Source of the DNA: Ophiura sarsii
Lineage: Eukaryota; Echinodermata; Ophiuroidea; Amphilepidida; Ophiuridae
DNA: 64,000 nucleotides
Assembly (NCBI GenBank): GCA_035610835.1
Contig: CM069450.1
Span: forward strand, 27,959,503 to 28,023,502
Direction of reading: 5' to 3'
Under the pieces are notes generated by a model that made no database searches, was not told the DNA's origin, and worked only from the letters and a program-made list of their open reading frames with translations. Below, one piece after another: positions 61,601 through 64,000 of this stretch. How positions within the stretch are numbered: the first letter of the stretch is position 1; each line of letters starts with the position of its first letter. A program made the position numbers and the translations under genes.

Positions 61601-64000
61601 ATACAGTAATTTTGTTGTCCTAAATTTACCTTGGAATATCTGTTCCAACCCATCTTCCAGGTCTTGAATATTTCTACTCATTTGTGTCTTCCCTGCTTTC
61701 AATTTCTCTGTAAATAAAGAAAAAAACGAACAAGCAGACAGATACAGCAATAATTAATGTTAAACAATTGAGATCATAGATCAGATCCACCAGCCACTGT
61801 AACTTACTTTACACTGTGAATTTGAAAATTTGTATCCGCCAGTCAGGCGGGTCCTTTTGTACCTTCACCTGCCCGACACAATTGTTACCCGCTATGGGCA
61901 GGTGGGCGGGTGCTATTTCCGGGCCTGTTCATAGGACACCTAACTTCTCAACTGAACTTTTGAATATAATTATTAGTATTACACTCAGGCCAAATAAAGA
62001 AGAAGGTTTGTCTCAGAAGCCCGCCCTCATTGGTATGTGAAATGAGCTACGGCACATAGGTCTATGCGCTGAGGCCTAAAAAAACTTTTTTATTTTTTAT
62101 TTTGATTTCTTATGGATTATTTTTTGGGTGGGGGTGGGGGGGTTAAAAAGTGTTAAATAAAATCTCTGAAGCTTGGATTACCAAAACAAAACAAAACAAA
62201 ACAATAAATCACATAGCTCATAGCCTATTCAAAAATTAGCTTATTTGCAAAATGTTTCTGAGACAAACTATCTTCTTTGTTTGGCCTCAGGCTGTGTATA
62301 TTTTCTTCATTTTTGAACATTTATACAGTTATTGCCATTTTATTATTTGATGCAGATTTTCTAGTTCCTCATGATTTGTAACACTCTCTCAATTTATGGC
62401 TTAAAACTGAATATTGAGCATGTTATCACTTTTCTTTTTTCTGAGTAAATAACCCACAAAATTGTACACAACTCTGAATGTCACACATGAAAATTCATTT
62501 TTATTGATGTATTCTTCACAGTTTGTTTTTGAAATGGCCCATAAAATTATATGACCCCCACCCTAAAATGACCATCATAAAATCAGCTCCAAAAGAGAAA
62601 TCTTTACCCTACCTATTTGAGGACTTTCCGATCATTTTTGAAATGTCTTATGTTTTTCTTTATATTTCGAAAATTTTCACCTTCTTAAATTTGATAAGGG
62701 AAAGTGCTATGCATTGAAATTTATTAATAAGCATTACCTAAATTCTTTTGTGAGTTTATGCAGATACAGTGTTTACAAAATTAAATTCAATATCTATTTT
62801 AGGGAAATTAAAAAAAGGCTGTTAGTAATTTAGTCTAGAAACATTTAATTGGTAAAAACGAAAAAAGAGAATTTTAAAACTTAATTCCTTTTATGATGAG
62901 GAGCACCAAAGTTTGTTTTTTGTTAACTTTTCTTCTGCCAAAATAAGAAGTTGGGGTCGGGGATAAATTAGGCTCGGGTGGATTACACCAATACAATCAT
63001 TTATTTTTTTGCCTTGGAATGTATAAAATGTAAAAAGATGAATCCAACGGAACCAGGAACAACTTGGATGTCTAGTAGTCAACATCTATTACTGACATTG
63101 TGCTATAATTACAGTGGTGGACTTCTCTAGTTCATTATCTTATTTATAGTTCTTAACACTTTTGTTTTTTTATATTTTGTCCCTGATGAAGGGTTAAACA
63201 TCCACTTGAAACATCGGTCTTTATTGTTACCATATAACTTTGTTGTTTCATTGCACAGCAATTTTCATTGCTTATCCCAGTGCATTTCCGTGTGTTATTG
63301 TTTTTGTTATTTATCTGTTTTATCGCGTTATTCTCCCTTGTTATTACCCGTTTCCCCACACCCTGTTGGTATATCTTGCTTTTACTCTTAGCATTATTGG
63401 ACATGTATAAAATAATGAATAGCTTACCTAATTCTGTGCAGTGTATAGACACCTCATCATCCTGAGCATCAATGTTTGTCAAGCGTTCCTAAACAACAAT
63501 CCACAAGAAATAATAGTGTTACACACCTGCCAACATTAAAAGTGACGGTCACAGCATAACACTGACAAAATGATCTTAAAATACAAGATTGTAAGGAAAA
63601 AAGTGTATACATATTGTGACCATTTCTCTCATTCTGATATAATTCCAGACAGGGAGGGAACCGAGTCGTCTTTTATTTGTATTTTTCAGGTTTCTTACAT
63701 GTATTTTTATCCATTCTAAAATTCCACGAATCGGAACGTTCAGATTTTCTGGTGTATTTTATTACAACTGAAACTGCTTAGTTATATGATGCAAGCGTAT
63801 AAATCAGGAAATTTTGCATATTTAAATGTTTCTTTTGGGTTTTTCTAAGCCTTTTAGAGTGAAATATTAAAATGGTTCCCTTAAAAGCTATATTTATAGC
63901 TTCATGACCCCCTGGAAAAACCCGAACAACCCCCATCCTAGTCTCCATTTCATCGATGCACTTACGGTAATAGGAATCAGCAGTTGTTTGATCTTGTCAA
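34625..64000 (-). CDS. RAD50: RAD50 double-strand-break repair ATPase, central coiled-coil and zinc-hook part (19 exons, both ends missing)
   Basis: Nineteen minus-strand exons, read from right to left, join in one open frame: every donor is GT, every acceptor AG, and all 18 junction phases match. The predicted protein aligns along its whole length with human RAD50 as I remember it, from about residue 250 to about residue 906. It starts in the N-terminal coiled coil, passes the zinc hook (CPLCHRGF, human CPVCQRVF) and ends in the returning coiled coil. RAD50 is the SMC-like ATPase of the MRE11-RAD50-NBS1 complex, which tethers and processes DNA breaks; two hooks share one zinc to join two molecules. 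The Walker A half (to the right) and the signature/Walker B half (to the left) are not in the visible exons. Introns run from about 0.4 to 3.7 kb and are full of repeats. Several exon 3' ends are duplicated in the next intron (separate entries). Coordinates span introns. Confidence 0.93.
35827..35884 (-). CDS. RAD50: RAD50 exon 18 of window
   Basis: 58 bp; acceptor ATTTTCAG, donor AACCT|GTAAGT. Encodes ANRTIQQVNSERQSLELN; aligns with human DRTVQQVNQEKQEKQHKL. Its AC start joins the G of the previous exon to give GTD-ANRT (human GID-LDRT), which confirms that the array copies are skipped. Confidence 0.93.
35990..36215 (+). repeat. 20-21-bp tandem repeat in a RAD50 intron
   Basis: About six units of ACTAACGCCAAATTTGGTTTC followed by about five units of a related GATGCCAAATTGGTGTCAGT type. 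Each unit holds the short palindrome CCAAATTTGG or its variant. It is open on the plus strand by chance of unit length and is not considered a gene. Confidence 0.85.
36440..37900 (-). repeat. Eight tandem copies of the 3' end of a RAD50 exon plus splice donor
   Basis: On the minus strand each unit (about 139-149 bp) holds a poly-G run (poly-C on the plus strand), GGTAATGATATGAAG, about 100 bp almost identical to the 3' part of the RAD50 exon at 37921-38164 (IWQMDRCQGELKELERKIA...), and an intact donor ACAG|GTATGTG. Donor-side exon ends lie at 36459, 36608, 36749, 36891, 37290, 37499, 37638 and 37782; the functional one is at 37921. Shared variants show stepwise growth: the copies ending at 36608 and 36749 form a pair, and 37499/37638 repeat the pattern of 37782/37921 as a dimer. 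No unit has the exon 5' half or a good acceptor. The AG in GGCAG|ATGG would give a 76-bp exon that breaks the frame. One unit is split by a MITE. Confidence 0.95.
36976..37231. mobile_element. 256-bp MITE inserted in the RAD50 exon array
   Basis: Terminal inverted repeats CGTCGCTAGTCTTTCAAAAC and, inverted, GTTTTGAAAGAATAGCGACG. The neighbouring array units give the empty site (CCATATATCAG), which shows a 4-bp target duplication, ATAT. A second copy at 18608-19174 is flanked by ATAA on both sides. No coding capacity. Confidence 0.9.
37921..38164 (-). CDS. RAD50: RAD50 exon 17 of window (intact founder of the downstream exon array)
   Basis: 244 bp; acceptor TTATAACAG, donor ACAG|GTATGTG. Encodes EIPEVKSKLTTVNSSIEKIQ, SEQESSLSFLQEEERSAND and MDRCQGELKELERKIATQSV; aligns with human [36 protein letters not shown] and [20 protein letters not shown]. 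The 3' end with its donor is repeated eight more times in the downstream intron. Only this copy keeps the 5' half and the acceptor, so it is the functional exon. Confidence 0.95.
38330..38900. other. RAD50 intron, nothing recognised
   Basis: Intron sequence with no exon-like or repeat signal that I can support. Confidence 0.5.
38905..38966 (-). pseudogene. Decayed copy of the 3' end of RAD50 exon 16
   Basis: The minus strand here resembles the end of the exon at 41808-41921: CAACAAATCTCTGGAGCTGA and AACCTGTCAAGAC against CAACAAACTTATGGAGCTTA and AACCCGTCAAAGAC. The donor is lost and the frame ends in a stop. It lies between exons 16 and 17, in the place expected for a duplicated exon end. 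Confidence 0.55.
39097..39398. mobile_element. TTAA-flanked inverted-repeat element
   Basis: Begins TTAA|GGTACGAAGTTTCGC and ends GACTTCGGGCC|TTAA; imperfect terminal inverted repeats and TTAA on both sides. About 300 bp, AT-rich, non-coding. Confidence 0.55.
39430..40270. mobile_element. 841-bp inverted-repeat element with TACATG on both sides
   Basis: Termini CAGGGTGCGTGC and GCACGCACCCTG are perfect inverted repeats; both flanks are TACATG. Inside are short inverted CAGGAGCCG-rich repeats (39543-39640) and a segment at about 39760-39955 also present at 4833-5030. CAGGG ends recall hAT elements, but the visible flank repeat is 6 bp rather than 8. Confidence 0.7.
40288..40314 (-). pseudogene. 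Possible second fragment of the decayed exon-16 copy
   Basis: The plus strand AATCGCTCCTTCTCTTACAG matches the exon-16 stretch GATCGCTCCTTCTCTTGGAG. This short fragment is what would be left of the 5' side of the copy at 38905-38966 if later insertions (39097-39398 and 39430-40270) had split it. The match is only about 20 bp, so this is tentative. Confidence 0.35.
40337..40605. mobile_element. TTAGGC-family element
   Basis: Starts CTTAGGCGACGAAAATAC, then GGGCCTGACCGACCCA and a T-rich core; the right end is diverged. It resembles 48838-49115 and other TTAGGC/GCCTAA elements with a CGACCGACCC motif near one end. Confidence 0.5.
40914..41110 (+). repeat. Three tandem copies of a ~62-bp unit
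   Basis: Units share TCTGGTGGAAC, CTCGTCCTCCGGCGTATAAA and GACATTCACCGATCATCGC with a few differences. GC-rich compared with its surroundings. It lies just before the SINE-like sequence at 41262 and may belong to the same composite element. Confidence 0.8.
41262..41565 (+). mobile_element. tRNA-derived SINE with a conserved central domain
   Basis: Head with an A-box-like GTGTGGTGTAGTGGATAGC and a degenerate B-box-like GTGAGTTCTGG, then CCTTGGGCAAGGTACTTAGT with CTCAATTGC. The latter resembles the conserved core domain of several metazoan SINE families (possibly the Nin domain; named from memory). The boundary on the right is uncertain. Confidence 0.7.
41808..41921 (-). CDS. RAD50: RAD50 exon 16 of window
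   Basis: 114 bp, 38 codons; acceptor ATATCTAG, donor AAT|GTAAGT. Encodes LRDKLRLAPTKLQEKERS and DKLNKLMELKPVKDN; aligns with human LQSKLRLAPDKLKSTESE and DEMLGLVPMRQS. First segment of the returning coiled coil. Confidence 0.94.
42186..43003. mobile_element. Inverted-repeat element, CTATAGTTTAATCAGTTCC family, long copy
   Basis: Left end CTATAGTTTAATCAGTTCCA and right end TGGAACTGATCAAACTATAG are inverted repeats about 30 bp long that include CCAAATTGGTGAG. A short copy lies at 44560-44784 and a diverged relative at about 53967-54115. No ORF resembling a transposase. Confidence 0.85.
43837..43935 (-). pseudogene. Tandem duplicate of the RAD50 zinc-hook exon fragment
   Basis: A near-identical copy of the coding region from about KYIRSLERQNAMCPLC to DELVQE, followed by donor-like GAG|GTCAGT. 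It lies exactly 119 bp downstream of the matching bases in the functional exon. It keeps the CPLC motif and differs from the exon at only a few bases. The 20 bp between the copies (GTAAATATG...TTTGAG) are too short for an intron, and 119 is not a multiple of three, so the copy is probably spliced out as intron. It looks like a recent tandem duplication that included the donor. Confidence 0.85.
43956..44091 (-). CDS. RAD50: RAD50 exon 15 of window: zinc hook
   Basis: 136 bp; acceptor TTTTCAG, donor GAG|GTAAAT. Encodes EKGALTGSTHLFERYIRNLE and CPLCHRGFDAQPEVDELVQE. The CxxC pair is the RAD50 zinc hook (human C681/C684); a Zn2+ is shared by two RAD50 molecules at the coil apex. Joining to the next exon gives QE-LRDKLRLAP, about four residues shorter than human. 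A 119-bp offset copy of the 3' two thirds of this exon follows immediately; using its donor would shift the frame, so the first donor must be the productive one. Confidence 0.94.
44560..44784. mobile_element. Inverted-repeat element, CTATAGTT family, short copy
   Basis: About 225 bp with termini CTATAGTTCAGTCAGTTCCA and TGGAACTGATTGAACTATAG. Interior contains GCGCAATATGGCGCG and is GC-richer than the intron around it. Confidence 0.8.
45194..45479. mobile_element. TTAGGCC-family element
   Basis: Left TTAGGCCAAACAAAATTGTT with ATGTTGTCCTC; right GAGGACAACATAAC ... TTGTTGGCCTTA. The GGGGCGGGCAGG / GCGGGCGG motif sits inside each terminus. Related to 22600-23010. Confidence 0.75.
45521..45649 (-). 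CDS. RAD50: RAD50 exon 14 of window
   Basis: 129 bp; acceptor TTTAACAG, donor CAAAG|GTAAGA. Contains LLDVCDEGEDLDQ and QDLQQSINNLQ; aligns with human [20 protein letters not shown]. It leads into the hook-proximal coiled coil. Confidence 0.94.
46270..46480. mobile_element. Possible inverted-repeat element
   Basis: GGGTACGTCTGTAT on the left and ATACAGACGTATCC on the right are inverted repeats about 200 bp apart; inside is the hairpin ATCATCTGG/CCAGATGAT. Limits uncertain. Confidence 0.4.
46666..46758 (-). CDS. RAD50: RAD50 exon 13 of window
   Basis: 93 bp; acceptor TTTGCAG, donor CTGAT|GTAAGT. Encodes QKQAEVKDVRRKLEKAKGD then LSSLKANRKML; aligns with human [20 protein letters not shown]. 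Confidence 0.92.
47092..47400. mobile_element. Dispersed element, CACTTTTCACGCGG family
   Basis: Matches 58821-59060 and, inverted, 49352-49602 over most of its length (CTGCAGACGACATTCCAAAA, GGAATCACCATGGGAAATGC). Right end GGCCGTATGGAAAGTGTTAA. An internal stretch (AATTATTTAATTTCATTACC) is duplicated in this copy. Confidence 0.8.
47435..47521 (-). CDS. RAD50: RAD50 exon 12 of window
   Basis: 87 bp; acceptor TTTTCAG, donor TTGGT|GTAAGT. Encodes RGRHEEEVIRLMGHFPTEK; aligns with human KSRHSDELTSLLGYFPNKK. Confidence 0.94.
47970..48290. repeat. Dispersed repeat (GACATTGGAAAGGGGTATGC family), internally duplicated
   Basis: Two direct copies of TTGGAAAGGGGTATGCGATG, CACCCTCTTCTGCTCGCTCT and TTTTGAGCCTGCATCAGCTC with a poly-C run between. 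A relative lies at 25085-25460, and an inverted scrap at about 1075-1140. Confidence 0.8.
48662..48760 (-). CDS. RAD50: RAD50 exon 11 of window
   Basis: 99 bp; acceptor TTACTAG, donor AAAAT|GTAAGT. Encodes QMEMLQKEKNSKEDQIRK, nearly identical to human QMEMLTKDKADKDEQIRK. This alone identifies the family. Confidence 0.95.
48838..49115. mobile_element. TTAGGC-family element
   Basis: Left ATTAGGCGAGGAAAAACCCC with GGCCTGACCGACCCAC; right end near GTTGCCTTAAG. T-rich core. Same family as 40337-40605 and 56455-56752. Confidence 0.6.
49352..49602. mobile_element. Dispersed inverted-repeat element (inverted relative to 47092 and 58821)
   Basis: Left TTAACACTTTCCACACGGC, right ATGTCGTCTGCAGATGCC followed by ACCGCG. 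Interior matches the inverse of 58821-59060 (CATTTCTCATGGTGATTCCA). The short open frame inside is not a gene. Confidence 0.8.
49605..50066. mobile_element. Dispersed element with ATTGTGATGCGATCTGTG ends
   Basis: Left TTGTGATGCGATCTGTGAAA and right TTTTCACAGATCGCAACACA are inverted repeats. The body matches 32600-33065 (TGTCATAAAAAGCTACAAAA, CATTTTGCGACATCC). Non-coding. Confidence 0.8.
50188..50300 (-). CDS. RAD50: RAD50 exon 10 of window
   Basis: 113 bp; acceptor TGACAG, donor CTAAG|GTAAAT. Encodes ERNLEETQASMN and EEIQQLQAEKKEKETAM; aligns with human ERELSKAEKNSNVETLKM and EVISLQNEKADLDRTLRKL. Confidence 0.92.
50745..51015 (-). mobile_element. tRNA-derived SINE (minus strand)
   Basis: Minus strand shows an A box, GTGGCCTAGTGGTAGATC, and a B box, GGGGTTTGAACCTTGG, spaced as in a tRNA. 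It is bounded on the plus strand by CTTAACACCAACCCCTGAGG at the left and GAGTGTTAGGGTTAAG at the right. A copy lies at 4445-4705. Confidence 0.85.
51134..51235 (-). CDS. RAD50: RAD50 exon 9 of window
   Basis: 102 bp, 34 codons; acceptor TTCTGCAG, donor ACT|GTAAGT. Encodes KQNKIDLKRITDDLSKM and ARLPELDEELKRT; aligns with human KKQNELKNVKYELQQLEG and RILELDQELIKAE. Confidence 0.93.
51656..51760 (-). CDS. RAD50: RAD50 exon 8 of window
   Basis: 105 bp, 35 codons; acceptor TTTCTAG, donor ATG|GTAAGC. Encodes QKYDEQLSVLEKQIQELRD and then TNTKLQHTMKMKTDSM; aligns with human FAEKETLKQKQIDEIRDKK. Confidence 0.9.
52327..53031. repeat. 54-bp minisatellite beside the donor of RAD50 exon 7
   Basis: About 13 units. 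On the plus strand each holds CGTAGGGACCCAGTCTAATC, CAGCCTTACTAAAGAGGGCA and GCCACATAGAAGAA. 54 bp is 18 codons, so the minus strand has a 119-codon frame repeating AALFSKAGLDWVPTFFYV; it is inside an intron and without other coding signs. On the minus strand each unit carries AGTAAGGCTGG, like the true donor AGGTAAGGCTGG of the exon at 53033. The array therefore seems to have grown from the start of this intron. Confidence 0.9.
53033..53130 (-). CDS. RAD50: RAD50 exon 7 of window
   Basis: 98 bp; acceptor ATTCAG. Encodes YDDMGDNSQIQDFVKSLDD then NAKTQEREITECK; aligns with human GFERGPFSERQIKNFHKLV. The used donor is TGTAAG|GTAAGG; a second GTAAGG overlaps it 5 bp upstream (AAT|GTAAGG), but only the downstream one keeps the frame. 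A 54-bp minisatellite begins right at this donor. Confidence 0.88.
53967..54115. mobile_element. Diverged CTATAGTTT-family element
   Basis: Starts CTATAGTTTGATTCAGAATC and ends TTGTGATTTGAACTATAG. Short, AT-rich, inverted ends only partly conserved. Confidence 0.45.
54315..54346. repeat. Perfect 32-bp palindrome
   Basis: CTTAGTTTCGATATGA is followed directly by its exact reverse complement, with no spacer. CTAAGCA/CTTAGCA and TTCCG motifs lie nearby on both sides (54230-54315). Could be the centre or junction of a decayed foldback element. Confidence 0.9.
54698..54935. repeat. ~18-bp AT-rich tandem repeat
   Basis: About 13 imperfect units of TTTTTAAAAGACATAAC. Each contains TTTTTAAAA, a small palindrome. 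In a RAD50 intron. Confidence 0.85.
54936..55735. other. RAD50 intron, nothing recognised
   Basis: AT-rich intron. At 55660-55720 a TTTCTGATTGGTTC motif with its neighbourhood (GCACTCCACATATTTTAGTT) resembles 43170-43230 and may be an old repeat. Confidence 0.4.
55735..55965 (+). pseudogene. Retroelement C-terminal remnant (Penelope-like type)
   Basis: With frame changes the plus strand gives VKEAIWER and IEQPFLNKTGGLRFQLTHT, followed by LDSALQGIPSHLVMKSDG and a stop. The pattern EAI...R...P.LN..GG resembles the C-terminal end of Penelope-like and related retroelements with a GIY-YIG-type nuclease region. This is from memory of the motif only. Frameshifts show it is dead. Confidence 0.45.
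56236..56305 (-). CDS. RAD50: RAD50 exon 6 of window
   Basis: 70 bp; acceptor AATATAG, donor CCAG|GTATGT. Encodes QHRDTVAKRNKKISKAAQE then FNIP; aligns with human RHQEHIRARDSLIQSLATQ. The last G combines with GG of the next exon. Confidence 0.9.
56455..56752. mobile_element. GGCCAA...GCCTAA-family element
   Basis: Left AAGGCCAAGGGAAAAACCTG with GCCCAACCGACCCC; right TCTTATTGCCTAAAGG. Long T-then-A-rich core able to fold back. Family of 48838-49115. Confidence 0.6.
57133..57234 (-). CDS. RAD50: RAD50 exon 5 of window
   Basis: 102 bp, 34 whole codons; acceptor TTGTTAG, donor AAG|GTGAGC. Contains EKSGLLVQQGKLEQEEK, aligned with human EKSELLVEQGRLQLQAD: the best conserved stretch of this coiled-coil arm. 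Confidence 0.93.
57339..57908. mobile_element. TACTGTAAAA/TTCGCG element carrying a nested TTAA element
   Basis: Termini TACTGTAAAACAAGTTAATT and AATTAACTTGTTTTACAGTA are 20-bp perfect inverted repeats. The arms are full of TTCGCG/CGCGAA. An unrelated element (57429-57783) sits in the left arm. Confidence 0.9.
57429..57783. mobile_element. TTAA-flanked MITE, AGGTAGATGACCCGATC family
   Basis: TTAA|AGGTAGATGACCCGATCAC at the left and GTGATCGGGTCATCTACCT|TTAA at the right: 19-bp perfect inverted ends and a TTAA duplication, as in piggyBac-type insertion. A second copy is at 18715-19023. No ORF. Confidence 0.92.
58340..58530. mobile_element. Fragment related to the GTTTGTCTCAGAA element
   Basis: TAAGGCAAAAAAAAAAGGTT then TGTCTCAGAAACATTTTGCA, matching the inverse of the right end of 61987-62288. 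The right terminus is not clear. Confidence 0.5.
58707..58783 (-). CDS. RAD50: RAD50 exon 4 of window
   Basis: 77 bp; acceptor ATCCTAG, donor CAG|GTTTGA (a weak donor). Encodes PLDELRRIYREHQDTL then KEKQKSLKQ; aligns with human [20 protein letters not shown]. The G left from the previous exon completes the glycine of FQG. Confidence 0.9.
58821..59060. mobile_element. 240-bp inverted-repeat element, TTAACACTTTTCACGCGG family
   Basis: Left TTAACACTTTTCACGCGGC, right GCCTCGTGGAAAGTGTTGA. Copies at 47092-47400 and (inverted) 49352-49602, so three copies sit in RAD50 introns. Confidence 0.85.
59385..59560 (-). mobile_element. 3' end of a SINE/LINE with (TTA)n tail
   Basis: The minus strand reads TACAGCGCATCG ... 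TATTATGCGCTTAATAAATG then (TTATTA)n. Two GCGC blocks before an ATT-type microsatellite tail are typical of many invertebrate SINE and RTE-like 3' ends. Confidence 0.5.
59661..59906. mobile_element. TTAA-flanked MITE, AGGYATATTATGYGATC family, right end shortened
   Basis: TTAA|AGGCATATTATGCGATC then TTCCAGGGGGCGCCCTCT at the left; the right end is TAGAGGGTACGCCT|TTAA, lacking the inner part of the repeat. The fuller copy is 32059-32433. Confidence 0.8.
60139..60398. mobile_element. 260-bp TA-flanked MITE, CAGGGTGAATCA ends
   Basis: TA|CAGGGTGAATCATAAAAAC with TGCAATAGTGGAAAGAAGCC at the left; GGCTTCTTTCCACTATTGCA ... GACTCACCCTG|TA at the right. TA target and CAGGGTG ends fit the Tc1/mariner group. 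Confidence 0.88.
60399..61330. other. RAD50 intron, little recognised
   Basis: Contains TTAAAGGCATACTACCGGCC (60955), like the left end of a TTAA-flanked element but without a visible partner, and at 61078-61140 a TTAGGC-family end (AGGCCAAAGAG...GGTCGGTCGG). Otherwise plain intron. Confidence 0.4.
61328..61485 (+). mobile_element. tRNA-derived SINE, 5' part (same family as 12420-12690)
   Basis: TTAACCCTAACCCCCCTC, GTTTTCGATGACGTAATACC, GCCTATATATAGTGAGC and A-box-like GGTCATGGCTTAGTGG. It is truncated before the B box. Confidence 0.75.
61567..61600 (+). repeat. Poly-G run next to a RAD50 splice donor
   Basis: About 32 consecutive G just upstream (plus strand) of the exon at 61630-61707. 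In the transcript it is a poly-C run about 30 nt after the donor. Length may be unreliable. Confidence 0.85.
61630..61707 (-). CDS. RAD50: RAD50 exon 3 of window
   Basis: 78 bp; acceptor TTTACAG, donor CAAG|GTAAAT. Encodes KLKAGKTQMSRNIQDLEDG then LEQIFQ; aligns with human [20 protein letters not shown] and FQG. Phase 2 in, phase 1 out. A long poly-G run (plus strand 61567-61598) lies about 30 bp downstream of the donor. Confidence 0.9.
61987..62288. mobile_element. GGCCAAA/GTTTGTCTCAGAA inverted-repeat element
   Basis: Left CAGGCCAAATAAAGAAGAAG with GTTTGTCTCAGAA; right TTCTGAGACAAAC with TATCTTCTTTGTTTGGCCTC. About 300 bp. A related end is at 43276-43310. Confidence 0.85.
62289..63427. other. 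RAD50 intron, little recognised
   Basis: AT-rich. At 63180-63225 CCTGATGAAGGGTTAAACAT with GAAACATCGGTC resembles a stretch commonly found beside Penelope-like retroelement 3' ends (ALxxDEG...), too short to be sure. Confidence 0.35.
63428..63488 (-). CDS. RAD50: RAD50 exon 2 of window
   Basis: 61 bp between acceptor TTTAG and donor TTAG|GTAAGC; encodes ERLTNIDAQDDEVSI... and leaves one base (G) that pairs with AG of the next exon. N-terminal coiled coil. The sequence is diverged here but phase and order fit. Confidence 0.8.
63966..64000 (-). CDS. RAD50: RAD50 exon 1 of window (partial, cut by window edge)
   Basis: Minus-strand coding segment ending DKIKQLLIPIT before donor ACC|GTAAGT. It corresponds to human ELDPLKNRL just before KEIEH. 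The upstream boundary lies outside the window. It ends in phase 0, as the next exon requires. Confidence 0.75.

Noticed and set aside
63153..63482. 109-codon minus-strand frame containing the RAD50 exon at 63428
   Set aside because: Only the part between acceptor 63488 and donor 63428 is in the spliced frame; the rest is intron read-through.
1..64000. CRISPR arrays, prokaryotic operons, prophage or defence systems
   Set aside because: Spliced eukaryotic genes and SINE/MITE content; the tandem repeats lack CRISPR spacing and no associated proteins are present.

Overview
This window comes from an animal (metazoan) nuclear genome. It shows spliced genes with GT-AG introns, phases that match from exon to exon, about 35-40% GC, long C/G homopolymers and a very high density of small transposable elements, many nested in one another. 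The gene content (RAD50, a CARD protein, a secreted carbonic-anhydrase-like protein with a Gly/Tyr/acid-rich tail) and the repeat style suggest a marine invertebrate, perhaps a deuterostome such as an echinoderm or hemichordate. The taxon is an inference; the sequence does not prove it.

Right half (about 34.6-64 kb, minus strand): the central part of a RAD50 gene. Nineteen consecutive coding exons, all joining in phase, encode the N-terminal coiled coil, the CxxC zinc hook and most of the returning coiled coil, equivalent to about residues 250-906 of human RAD50. The 5' exons (ATPase N-half) lie beyond the right edge. No C-terminal exon (signature motif, Walker B) was found to the left. The introns are filled with MITEs, SINEs and tandem repeats. 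In at least four places, DNA at or next to an exon's 3' end and splice donor has been duplicated: a nine-copy array after the exon at 37.9-38.2 kb, a second zinc-hook copy at 43.8-43.9 kb, a decayed split copy of the next exon at 38.9/40.3 kb, and a 54-bp minisatellite that starts at the donor of the exon at 53.0 kb.

Left half (1-34.6 kb): gene-poor and repeat-rich. Plus-strand exons at 9.63, 14.92, 15.19 and perhaps 16.96 kb encode a CARD-like segment. At 21.18-22.53 kb (plus) an intronless 449-codon gene encodes a secreted alpha-carbonic-anhydrase-like protein in which one of the three zinc-binding histidines is leucine, so it is probably a non-catalytic carbonic-anhydrase-related protein. 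Two weaker candidates, a small two-exon minus-strand gene (3.73/5.53 kb) and a start-exon-like sequence at 3.50 kb (plus), are given with low confidence.

Mobile DNA: several families of non-autonomous inverted-repeat elements (TTAA-flanked with AGG...CCT ends; TA-flanked with CAGGGTG ends; TTAGGC/GCCTAA ends; TACTGTAAAA...TTTTACAGTA ends rich in TTCGCG; a 4-bp-target family; an 8-bp-target foldback), tRNA-derived SINEs of at least five types, 5'-truncated non-LTR retrotransposon ends, and a Penelope-like remnant. No CRISPR, phage, operon or other prokaryotic system is present.
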